Source: Candidatus Coliplasma caballi
GTDB taxonomy: Bacteria; Bacillota; Clostridia; Oscillospirales; CAG-382
Direction: 5' to 3'
Assembly: GCA_018065365.1 (NCBI GenBank)
Contig: JAGHTH010000066.1
Location: 1-7,240, forward strand
DNA length: 7,240 bases
Positions 1 through 6,133 of this stretch are shown here, piece after piece. Position 1 is the stretch's first letter. The number at the start of each line of letters is the position of its first letter. The position numbers were made by a program, and so were the translations under genes. Under the pieces are notes generated by a model that saw nothing but the letters and a program-made list of their open reading frames with translations, was not told where the DNA came from and searched no databases.

Positions 1-512
1 TCATCGACATCGGTGTTCACGGCATCGACGCGGCCTGGTACATGATGGGCTGCCCGAAGCCGACGCGTGTCAGCGCGTTCATTTCCGAATACATCGGCGA
101 CTATCAGACCAAAGGCGTCGGTCGTTGGAAGGGCACGCCCTGCCCCGACAACCAATTCGACACCGAGGACCTCGGCGCAGGCGTTATTCATTTTGAGAAC
201 GGCGCGATGATGATGTTTGAGGCAGCTTGGGCTGTCAACGAGCCGTCCTACACCGGCACGACGATCTGCGGCTCCAAAGCGGGCGCAGACCTGAACACGC
301 TGACCATTTACGGCGAGCGCGACGGTTACCTCTCGGACGACAAAATCAATATCGGCGACAACGATCGCTTCCAGGCGGAGCTTTCGCACTTTGCCGATTG
401 CGTCTTAAACGACAAGCCCGTGCGTTATCCGATCGAGCAGGCGGTCCAGATGCAGAAAATGCTCGACGCGATCTACGAATCCGCGGCGCAGAAGAAGGAG
501 ATCATTCTGTAA
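1..512 (+). CDS. Gfo/Idh/MocA family oxidoreductase, C-terminal part (5' end outside window)
   Basis: The open frame enters from the left edge (first full codon at base 3) and ends at TAA 510-512, leaving 169 residues. These correspond to roughly the C-terminal half of an NAD(P)-dependent sugar or cyclitol dehydrogenase. The first visible residues, IDIGVHGIDAAWYMMG, match the family signature in which an Asp and a His four residues later (D2 and H6 here) sit beside the nicotinamide; in inositol dehydrogenase these are the catalytic Asp/His pair. The rest fits the mixed alpha/beta substrate-binding domain, including the ENGAMMMFEAAWAVNEPS strand segment and a C-terminal helix (PVRYPIEQAVQMQKMLDAIYESA) typical of the family end. 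The N-terminal Rossmann fold and catalytic Lys lie off the window, so the cofactor and substrate cannot be judged. The stop codon overlaps the next gene's ATG by one base, so it is probably the upstream member of a sugar-catabolic operon. Confidence 0.9.
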   Translation, partial: IDIGVHGIDAAWYMMGCPKPTRVSAFISEYIGDYQTKGVGRWKGTPCPDNQFDTEDLGAGVIHFENGAMMMFEAAWAVNEPSYTGTTICGSKAGADLNTLTIYGERDGYLSDDKINIGDNDRFQAELSHFADCVLNDKPVRYPIEQAVQMQKMLDAIYESAAQKKEIIL

Positions 513-1384
513 TGAAAACGTGTATCAGCACTTACAGTTTTTCCGGCGTAACCTACAACGGAAAAATGACCTACCCCGAAGTTTTGGAAAAGACCAAGGC
601 GCTGGGCTGCTCCGGCGTGGAGTTCGTCGTGAACGACACCGCTCCCGACGGCAGCGATCTCGCGGAATTCTGGCTGAAACTCGCCGAGCAGGCGAAAAAG
701 CTGGAATTGGAAGTTCCGATCTACACGACGGGTGCGAACTTCTTCCAGAAAGACCCCGAAAAAGAGGTCGAACGTGTCAAAAAGCACGTTGACCTTGCCG
801 CCGCCTGCGGCATCAAACTGATGCGGCACGACGTGATGGCTTCGTTCTACGAGGGCTACGAGGGTCCGAAGACCTTTGCGGCGGTGCTTCCCGTGGTCGC
901 TCCGGCGATCCGTGAGGTCGCGGAGTACGCCGCTTCCAAGGGCGTGATGACCTGTTCCGAAAACCACGGGCGCATCGTGCAGGATTCCGAACGGATGCTG
1001 GCGGTGTTCGCAGCGGTCAACCACCCGAATTACCGGTATCTCTGCGACATCGGGAATTTCGGCGGAGTTGACGAGGACTGCGCGATCGCCGTTTCCAAAT
1101 TACTGCCGCTCATCGAGCACGTTCACGTCAAGGACGCGTTCTGGAGAAGCGGAATGCTCCCCAACCCCGGCAGAGGTTGGAATAAGACGCGCGCGGGCAA
1201 CTACCGCAGAGCAACGATCTTCGGGCAGGGCGACGCGCCGACCTATCAGTGCGTGCGCACCATTCTCGAAAGCGGGTACAAGGGATATTTCTCGCTCGAA
1301 TTCGAGGGCATCGAGGACACCCTGCTGGCGATCGAGATCAGCATGGAAAACCTCCACAGAATGTTAAAAGAACTTGGTGCGTGA
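512..1384 (+). CDS. Sugar phosphate isomerase/epimerase family protein (xylose isomerase-like TIM barrel)
   Basis: A 290-residue protein starting MKTCISTYSFSG and ending at TGA 1382-1384. The open frame extends further upstream, but the ATG at 512 is chosen because it has AAGGAG at 495-500, starts a proper first beta strand, and the upstream extension would only be a shadow of the previous gene. The pattern is an AP-endonuclease-2/xylose-isomerase-like TIM barrel: YPEVLEKTKALGCSGVEF (about 21-38) is the first helix and second strand. The four expected metal ligands are visible as E150 (CSENHG), D179 (LCDIGNFG), H205 (HVHVKDAF) and E263 (YFSLEFEG). A loop with GQGD (238-241) is also typical. 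Family members isomerise or epimerise keto sugars using a divalent metal in the cytoplasm. The substrate cannot be read from sequence. It shares one base with the preceding dehydrogenase and lies one base from nagA, so the three are almost certainly co-translated; this points to a sugar, possibly amino-sugar, pathway. The family is sure, the reaction is not. Confidence 0.9.
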   Translation: MKTCISTYSFSGVTYNGKMTYPEVLEKTKALGCSGVEFVVNDTAPDGSDLAEFWLKLAEQAKKLELEVPIYTTGANFFQKDPEKEVERVKKHVDLAAACGIKLMRHDVMASFYEGYEGPKTFAAVLPVVAPAIREVAEYAASKGVMTCSENHGRIVQDSERMLAVFAAVNHPNYRYLCDIGNFGGVDEDCAIAVSKLLPLIEHVHVKDAFWRSGMLPNPGRGWNKTRAGNYRRATIFGQGDAPTYQCVRTILESGYKGYFSLEFEGIEDTLLAIEISMENLHRMLKELGA

Positions 1385-1385
1385 T

Positions 1386-2516
1386 ATGATCATTCGTAAC
1401 GCAAACATATTGACCGAAAAGGTCGGTCTGCTTCACGGCGACTTAAAAATCGAGAACGGACGCATCGCGGCGATCCATTCCGATCTGCACGCAGACGGCG
1501 AAGAGACGTTTGACGCGCGCGGGTGCATTCTGATCCCCGGACTCGTGGATATTCACAACCACGGTTTTTTCGGGACGGAATTTGCTGCCGCCGACGAGGA
1601 ATTTGACAAAGGGACGGAAGAACTTGCAAAGCGCGGGATCACGACCGTCGTGCCGACGTTGCGCTGTCTGCCGAAAGAGCGGCTGCTCGCCGCGATCCGA
1701 AACGTCAAAAAGGAAATGGTGCGCAGACCGGCGGGCGCGAAGCTGGGCGGGATCAACATGGAGGGCCCGTTCATTTCGCCGAACAAGACCGGCTCGATGC
1801 TCAAGGAGAATCTTTCGGAGCCGAGCCGCGCCGATCTGGAGGGCTACCTTGCCGAATGCGAGGGCACGCTCAAATCGATGACGCTCGCGCCGGAATTGCC
1901 CGGCGTGGTCGATTTCATCGAGGACATTCTTTTTGCGGGCGCGAACGCTTCGATCGGGCACACCTGTGCGACGTTTGAGGAGGCAAAAGCCGCCGCGGAC
2001 GCGGGAGCAAACCTCGTTACGCACCTTTACAACGCGATGAGTCCGTTCACGCACAGAGCGCCGGGCGTGGTCGGTGAAGCACTGCTGGACGAGCGGTTGT
2101 CCTGCGAATTGATCTGCGATTTTATCCACAACACCCCTGCCGCGATCGCGCTTGCGATCAAAAACAAAGGGTACGACAAGATCGCGATGATCAGCGACAC
2201 CGGACGCATTTCGGGATTGGGCGACGGCGAGTACGTTATCGAGGGCAAAAAGCGGATCGTCATCGGAAAAACCTGCAAAACCGAAAACGGCACGATTGCC
2301 GGCAGCGTGTGCGATTTGTTCTACGATTTCAAAAACCTTGTGGAAACGGGTTATCCGCTTGCGGAAGTTTCGCACATGGCGTCCCGCAATCCCGCCCGTC
2401 TGATCGGGTTGGGACACGACCGCGGCACGATCGAGGTCGGAAAAGCGGCAGATCTCGTGCTGCTTTCCCCGTCGTGCGACGTCGCAGCCGTCTGGGTGGA
2501 CGGAAAAAGAGTGTAA
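1386..2516 (+). CDS. nagA: N-acetylglucosamine-6-phosphate deacetylase
   Basis: A 376-residue amidohydrolase, normal length for NagA, which removes the acetyl group from GlcNAc-6-phosphate in the cytoplasm to give glucosamine-6-phosphate. It starts with a small beta domain (MIIRNANILTEK), then PGLVDIHNHGFFG with the metal-type H57-x-H59 seen in Bacillus-like rather than E. coli-like enzymes. E126 (NMEGPF), H192 (IGHTCAT) and H213 (THLYNAMSPF) are the other expected metal/substrate residues, with H248 and the catalytic D271 (ISDTGR). The C-terminus carries the usual SRNPARLIGL and G-I-x-x-G-K-A-A-D-L segments. ATG 1386 is chosen because it gives the canonical N-terminus; a TTG at 1374 would add four residues. 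No strong Shine-Dalgarno precedes it, which fits translational coupling to the upstream gene one base away. Two conserved segments are altered: DGIHxHP reads DFIHNTP (245-251), and TDxxxxxG reads SDTGRISG. A related N-acetylated sugar phosphate is therefore a possible substrate. No nagB is seen in the window. Confidence 0.92.
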   Translation: MIIRNANILTEKVGLLHGDLKIENGRIAAIHSDLHADGEETFDARGCILIPGLVDIHNHGFFGTEFAAADEEFDKGTEELAKRGITTVVPTLRCLPKERLLAAIRNVKKEMVRRPAGAKLGGINMEGPFISPNKTGSMLKENLSEPSRADLEGYLAECEGTLKSMTLAPELPGVVDFIEDILFAGANASIGHTCATFEEAKAAADAGANLVTHLYNAMSPFTHRAPGVVGEALLDERLSCELICDFIHNTPAAIALAIKNKGYDKIAMISDTGRISGLGDGEYVIEGKKRIVIGKTCKTENGTIAGSVCDLFYDFKNLVETGYPLAEVSHMASRNPARLIGLGHDRGTIEVGKAADLVLLSPSCDVAAVWVDGKRV

Positions 2517-2534
2517 CGATCGTTTTTTCAAAGC

Positions 2535-2568
2535 AAAACCCGTCGAAGAAATCTTCGGCGGGTTTTTT
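2535..2568 (+). terminator. Rho-independent terminator after nagA, possibly bidirectional
   Basis: The arms 2535-2548 and 2553-2566 pair over 14 positions (13 Watson-Crick and one G-U at 2543/2558) around the loop AAAT, followed by a run of T residues ending at 2568. It begins 18 bases after the nagA stop, so it closes the plus-strand operon. The minus-strand acetyltransferase gene stops at 2580, only 11 bases from the other side. Read on that strand the hairpin is followed by TTTTGCTTTG, a weaker U tract, so it may also terminate the converging transcript. This hairpin takes up most of the 63-base convergent gap; nothing else is seen there except a T run at 2523-2528. Confidence 0.9.
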
Positions 2569-2579
2569 GACGGAATTTA

Positions 2580-3209
2580 TCAGGTTAATTTTGCTTTCAG
2601 TTCGGCTTTTACTTTTTGAAGGTCGCTGCACGATAAGAGCGGGATCAAGGCATTGATCTCGTCGATGTCCTTATCCCACCACCTGAATTGCTCCAGTAAA
2701 GCGATCAGTTCATCGTCAAAGCGTTTACGGATCGTTTTTGCGGGGTTGCCCGCGACGATCGTGTACGGCTCCACATGGCTGCCCACGACGCTGTTTGCGC
2801 CGATGATCGCACCGTCGCCGATGTGTACGCCGGGAAGGATCAGCGCGTTCTGTCCGATCCACACGTCGTTTCCGATGACGGTGTCGCCTTTATAGTTCCT
2901 ATCCGACGGCTTCGGCGGTTTCATATCCCAACCCTCAAGCGTATAGAACGGAAACGTCGAAACCGCGTTCATCTGGTGGTTGGCGTCGTTCATCATGAAC
3001 TCGACGCCGGAAGCGATCTGGCAGAATTTGCCGATGATCAGCTTGTCCCTGCTCCACGGATAGAAATTCGTTACGTGGCGTTCAAACTCCGAGTCGGCAA
3101 TATAGGTAAACTCGCCGACGAAGATATTGGGATTCGAAATCGTTGGCTTTACGTAGATTTCGTTTTCATATTCGGGAATGGGGTGTTTTTTGTTGGGATC
3201 GGGTGTCAT
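2580..3209 (-). CDS. CatB/Vat-family hexapeptide-repeat O-acetyltransferase (xenobiotic acetyltransferase type)
   Basis: A 209-residue left-handed parallel beta-helix acyltransferase using acetyl-CoA. From memory of the family it resembles streptogramin A acetyltransferases (Vat) along its whole length. It has an N-terminal PDPNKKHPI like the PxPxxxxPI of Vat proteins, then KPTI, VGEFTY, DKLIIGKFCQIASGV, NDANHQM with the presumed catalytic H78, and STFPF. KGDTVIGNDVWIGQNA, LPGVHIGDGAIIGANSVV and the AGNPAKTIRKRF exit helix follow, ending in a helical tail with RWW. Length equals that of VatD as I recall it. The frame is open to a TTG at 3263, but ATG 3209 is chosen because it matches the family N-terminus and has GGGAG about 12 bases upstream; the TTG start would overlap the previous gene. 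It is last in a minus-strand operon, 50 bases after the nuclease-like gene. Chromosomal homologues may acetylate sugars or other hydroxyl compounds, so drug resistance is not established. Confidence 0.9.
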   Translation of the reverse strand: MTPDPNKKHPIPEYENEIYVKPTISNPNIFVGEFTYIADSEFERHVTNFYPWSRDKLIIGKFCQIASGVEFMMNDANHQMNAVSTFPFYTLEGWDMKPPKPSDRNYKGDTVIGNDVWIGQNALILPGVHIGDGAIIGANSVVGSHVEPYTIVAGNPAKTIRKRFDDELIALLEQFRWWDKDIDEINALIPLLSCSDLQKVKAELKAKLT

Positions 3210-3259
3210 CTCTTCATTACGCTCCCGTATATTCTGATTGTTCGGCAGGAAAGGCGGGA

Positions 3260-3979
3260 TCAAAGCTCGAAATCGACGAGATACGGACGGTGGTCTGACA
3301 GGACGAGGGGCGGGATCGAAGCAAAGGTCGGGCGGAGTTCTTTCGAGCAGAACACGTAGTCGATCTTGACTTTCGGCTCGTCGGACGGGAAGGAAAGTAA
3401 TGGGCGTTCCAACAGTTCCGCCGTATCGAACAGCAATTTTCGGATTGGGGCAAGCACCGGGTTGTCGGGGGTTACGTTGAAATCGCCGGTCAGAATGACG
3501 GGGTAAGGCGATTTTCGGATCTCGTCGCAGACCACGCGGACGGCGTTTTCCGCCTCGACGGGCCGCAAACCAAAGTGAGAGGTCAGCATCGTGATCCCGC
3601 CGGCATAGGGCAAAACCGTTTTGGCGACGGACCGCGATTCGAAATAGCCGGTCGTTCCCGCGGGATCGGGGATATGGACGACTTCCGAACTACCGAGTTC
3701 TTTTTTGCACAGAAACGCGTTGCCGTACAGCCCGTGATCCGGGATGAACAGCGAGGGCGCGTAAAAATAGGAATACCCCGTGAGTCCGGCGATCAATTCC
3801 GCCTGCGGCGCGTAGAGCGGCGACGGGCCTTCCCCTCTGATCTCGTTGAGCCCCACAACGTCGGGATCAAACGCTTTGATCGCATCGGCAAACGGGCGGT
3901 AGTCAATATCGTCCCATTGCTCCGTTGCTTTATAGGGATGAAAATGCTGGACGTTGTAGGTCATCACACGAAATTTCAT
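3260..3979 (-). CDS. Endonuclease/exonuclease/phosphatase family protein
   Basis: A 239-residue protein with the DNase I-like fold, a Mg-dependent phosphodiesterase or phosphatase family that includes exonuclease III, sphingomyelinases and inositol phosphatases. All the usual catalytic motifs are visible in order: TYNV with N9, LNEIR with E46, TSHFG with H135, LTGDFN with D166 and N168, KIDYVF with D207 and the terminal SDHRP with D229-H230. It has no signal peptide or membrane segment, so it is probably cytoplasmic. The start is ATG 3979, with a well-placed AAGGAG at 3988-3993 and eight bases of spacing. The GTG at 3988 that would add MFS overlaps that ribosome site and is rejected. It begins 23 bases after the stop of the large membrane-protein gene and is followed 50 bases later by the acetyltransferase. 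The substrate (nucleic acid, lipid headgroup, sugar phosphate) cannot be predicted; the family is certain. Confidence 0.92.
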   Translation of the reverse strand: MKFRVMTYNVQHFHPYKATEQWDDIDYRPFADAIKAFDPDVVGLNEIRGEGPSPLYAPQAELIAGLTGYSYFYAPSLFIPDHGLYGNAFLCKKELGSSEVVHIPDPAGTTGYFESRSVAKTVLPYAGGITMLTSHFGLRPVEAENAVRVVCDEIRKSPYPVILTGDFNVTPDNPVLAPIRKLLFDTAELLERPLLSFPSDEPKVKIDYVFCSKELRPTFASIPPLVLSDHRPYLVDFEL

Positions 3980-3987
3980 AGAAAACA

Positions 3988-3993
3988 CTCCTT
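3988..3993 (-). promoter_or_regulatory. Ribosome binding site deciding the start of the nuclease-like gene
   Basis: The minus strand reads AAGGAG here, eight bases before ATG 3979. Because the site covers the upstream GTG at 3988, translation from that GTG is unlikely, which fixes the shorter start. Confidence 0.8.
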
Positions 3994-4002
3994 GATCGTT
4001 AT

Positions 4003-6024
4003 TCAGAACGTAAACAGACGTTCAAACAAACGGAAGATGTAAGGATTGCCGGCGGCGATCCAACTGCGTTCGTTTGCGAAAATCAAAGCAAAACCCATGA
4101 CGAGCGACAAAAGCATCGGCAGGGCAAGCAGCAGCGACAGGCGGTACGCCGTCCCGTCGGAGAAGATTTTGCTCTCCGCGAGTTTCCCCGCCGCTTCGCA
4201 AAGGAGCAGGATTCCCAACAGCGCGAGCGGGAACAGAACGTCCGACAAGTAGCGGATATTCACGCCGCCGACGCAGGTATCGAGGAACGCGACACCGAAC
4301 GGCAAAAGCAGCGCAAGCAGATACACCGCGCGCTTGCAGGGCTTTTTCCGCGTCAGCGTTCCGGCACCGAGGAAAGCCCAGGTAACCGGGAAACAGAACG
4401 CACCGACCGTTCCGGCGGAATAGAAATAGGTGCCGTAGGTATTCAAGCCGAGATGTGAGGGCGTCAAGAACGGGAACAAGCCCGAGAAAGCCGGGAATTG
4501 CAGGAAATACTGCGCGAACGTTTCGGCAAGCAGATCGGGGCGCAGCCGGTTATACGAAACGTCGGACAGCGTGAGCTGGTAGGACGTTCCGAATTCCAAA
4601 ACGGAGTCGAAACGGATGAAGTTATAGTACAGGATCCCACACGCGCCGAGCAAAACGGGCGTGAGGTAGGAAACCGCGGCGAACACTTTGGAGCGCGCGG
4701 TCTTTCCCCGCTCGGTCAGAACGGAAACGAACGGCGGGATCAGCAGCGCGAGGTAAAGCGCGATCGTAGGGCGCGAAGCGGCGGTCAGCACCGAACAGAC
4801 GCCGGACAGCACGAACAGCGTCGTTCTGCGGCGCGGCTGATCGCACAGCACGGCGCGGAAGCCGAAATTCAGAGCGAGCGACAGGAAGCACAGCGCAGAA
4901 GCGATCGGCAGATAATACATATCGGCGCTCGTTCCGATCATCGGAAGCAGCGAAGCAAAGGTCAGCGTCGGTACGGCAAGGCACAGGATCGGGACCGGCA
5001 CGCGAACGCGGAAAAACCGCAGCAGCGCGAGCAGCAAGCCGTAAAACCCGAGTACCGCTCCGATCAGCACGAGCATGGTCGCAAGCGTCGCGTTGGGAAT
5101 ATACGTTCCGAACGTAAGCAGATAGACCGGGAAATAGCTGACGAAAATCGGCGCGATCCCGAAATAGCAATAGAAATTTCCGTTATAATACGCGCGGTCC
5201 CAGAACGTTCCGAACACGTCGTCCACGACGGTGTTGCGCTCGGTGTAATCGTAGGGGTCCTCGCACCCTTCCAGCACGGACGCATCAAAATCGACGTCTA
5301 AACTGACTTTTCCCTGCAAAAGCGACGTGAACAGCTGCTCGTAGGCGTTCGGAGAGGGCTCGCGCAGCGGCATTTCTTTGAGTCCCGCGCCGCCGCAGCA
5401 GCAGGCCACGACGAGCAGCGACAGCAATACGGAAAGCATGACGGCGCACAGGTGCGAGGGTTTCTTTTTGTCAAAAATTGCGGAAAACAACCGCTTTTTC
5501 CAAAGGACGAACAGCAACACAGCCGTGCCGAACACCAGCGCGACGCGCGCGAAATGGAATCGCAGCGGCGGTTTCGCGTTGAGCGTAACCGAGGTCAGCG
5601 TAAAGGGATCGCCGCCTTTGCATTCGATGCGCAGTTTGCGCAGATTTCCGGCGGAGCGGATCGAAAAGTAGGTCGGCTCGTCGGTGTAAAGGCGATCGTC
5701 AACGTAGGTGCGGTAGTTCATTTTGTTGCCGTCGTCCATGGTGGAAAGCGTCAGTTGTTCCATTTGGAGTGAGTCGGAAATTCCCTCGACGGCGACCGTA
5801 GAAACCGGGACGGAAAGATCCGAAAAGACGAGCGATCCGCCTTTTCCGACGCGGATGCCGTCCGAAACGGTGTACGCGCTCCCCCGCTTCGTCGCGGATG
5901 ACAAGTCGAGCGTTACGGGCTCTTTTCCGCGCAGCGCGATGCGGTCGGTGTTGGAAAGGTACAGATCCGCGCACACGAGCAGAACGAGCAGCAAGGCAAA
6001 CAGGGCGATTGCTCTTTTTTTCAT
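4003..6024 (-). CDS. Large multi-pass membrane protein, possibly GT-C-type glycosyltransferase-like; function unknown
   Basis: A 673-residue integral membrane protein. MKKR plus a hydrophobic segment (about 6-23) anchors it. Residues about 25-155 form a soluble, beta-rich region that should lie outside. Two more membrane segments (about 158-175 and 193-212) flank a basic KKRLFSAIFDKKK loop, consistent with a cytoplasmic loop. A second outside region (about 213-290) holds PYDYTERN (257-264) and WDRAYYNGNFYCYFG (275-289). About eight to ten further segments follow, with RFDSVLEFGTSYQLT (471-485) and NIRYLSDVLFPL (589-600). From memory, the W-D-x-A-x-Y-x-G-x-x-Y and F-E-F-G-x-x-Y-Q-L motifs recur in uncharacterised clostridial membrane proteins and GT-C-like proteins; a polyprenyl-sugar transferase is plausible but inferred. 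Three consecutive cysteines (218-220, VVACCCGG) at the end of the third segment are odd. ATG 6024 has an excellent AAGGAGG site and its own promoter; the gene leads a three-gene operon. Confidence 0.85.
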   Translation of the reverse strand: MKKRAIALFALLLVLLVCADLYLSNTDRIALRGKEPVTLDLSSATKRGSAYTVSDGIRVGKGGSLVFSDLSVPVSTVAVEGISDSLQMEQLTLSTMDDGNKMNYRTYVDDRLYTDEPTYFSIRSAGNLRKLRIECKGGDPFTLTSVTLNAKPPLRFHFARVALVFGTAVLLFVLWKKRLFSAIFDKKKPSHLCAVMLSVLLSLLVVACCCGGAGLKEMPLREPSPNAYEQLFTSLLQGKVSLDVDFDASVLEGCEDPYDYTERNTVVDDVFGTFWDRAYYNGNFYCYFGIAPIFVSYFPVYLLTFGTYIPNATLATMLVLIGAVLGFYGLLLALLRFFRVRVPVPILCLAVPTLTFASLLPMIGTSADMYYLPIASALCFLSLALNFGFRAVLCDQPRRRTTLFVLSGVCSVLTAASRPTIALYLALLIPPFVSVLTERGKTARSKVFAAVSYLTPVLLGACGILYYNFIRFDSVLEFGTSYQLTLSDVSYNRLRPDLLAETFAQYFLQFPAFSGLFPFLTPSHLGLNTYGTYFYSAGTVGAFCFPVTWAFLGAGTLTRKKPCKRAVYLLALLLPFGVAFLDTCVGGVNIRYLSDVLFPLALLGILLLCEAAGKLAESKIFSDGTAYRLSLLLALPMLLSLVMGFALIFANERSWIAAGNPYIFRLFERLFTF

Positions 6025-6031
6025 ATCGGAT

Positions 6032-6038
6032 CCTCCTT
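6032..6038 (-). promoter_or_regulatory. Strong Shine-Dalgarno site of the membrane-protein gene
   Basis: AAGGAGG on the minus strand lies seven bases before ATG 6024, a near-ideal ribosome binding site. It confirms the start and suggests efficient translation. Confidence 0.85.
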
Positions 6039-6051
6039 TCCGTTTTCTCCG

Positions 6052-6080
6052 ATTCTACCATATTTTGAGAGAAGATGCAA
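6052..6080 (-). promoter_or_regulatory. Sigma-A-type promoter for the membrane-protein operon
   Basis: On the minus strand a -35 box TTGCAT (6080-6075) is separated by exactly 17 bases from a -10 box TAGAAT (6057-6052), with the extended -10 element TG-G directly upstream. Transcription should begin near 6046-6044, giving a leader of about 20 bases that contains the AAGGAGG site. It lies directly after the terminator of the preceding gene, so the downstream three-gene unit is likely transcribed on its own. No operator-like dyad is obvious. Confidence 0.8.
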
Positions 6081-6091
6081 GAGGAAAACGG

Positions 6092-6128
6092 AAAAAACGT
6101 GCGGAATAATCGCTTTTCCGCACGTTTT
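6092..6128 (-). terminator. Rho-independent terminator of the glutamate synthase-like gene
   Basis: The segments 6094-6106 and 6116-6128 are perfectly complementary over 13 base pairs around a nine-base loop. Read on the minus strand the hairpin ends in a run of six T residues (6097-6092). It starts six bases after the TAA stop at 6134 and so ends the gltA-type transcript. Confidence 0.9.
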
Positions 6129-6133
6129 CATTG

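Noticed and set aside
227..511. N-terminal extension of the TIM-barrel gene back to 227.
   Set aside because: This stretch overlaps the dehydrogenase coding sequence in another frame, is Arg-rich and unstructured, and the ATG at 512 has its own ribosome site and a natural beta-strand start.
1443..2531. A 362-codon open frame on the minus strand opposite nagA.
   Set aside because: It is fully antisense to a clear nagA gene, is rich in Arg and His as expected from the complement of GC-rich codons, and shows no domain or ribosome site.
3210..3263. TTG start at 3263 for the acetyltransferase.
   Set aside because: It would overlap the preceding gene's end and add 18 residues not seen in the family; ATG 3209 matches the Vat-type N-terminus.
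4498..5301. A 267-codon plus-strand open frame inside the membrane-protein gene.
   Set aside because: Its product is a low-complexity Arg/Gln/Glu-rich string mirroring the leucine- and alanine-rich codons of the true gene, so it is a shadow frame.
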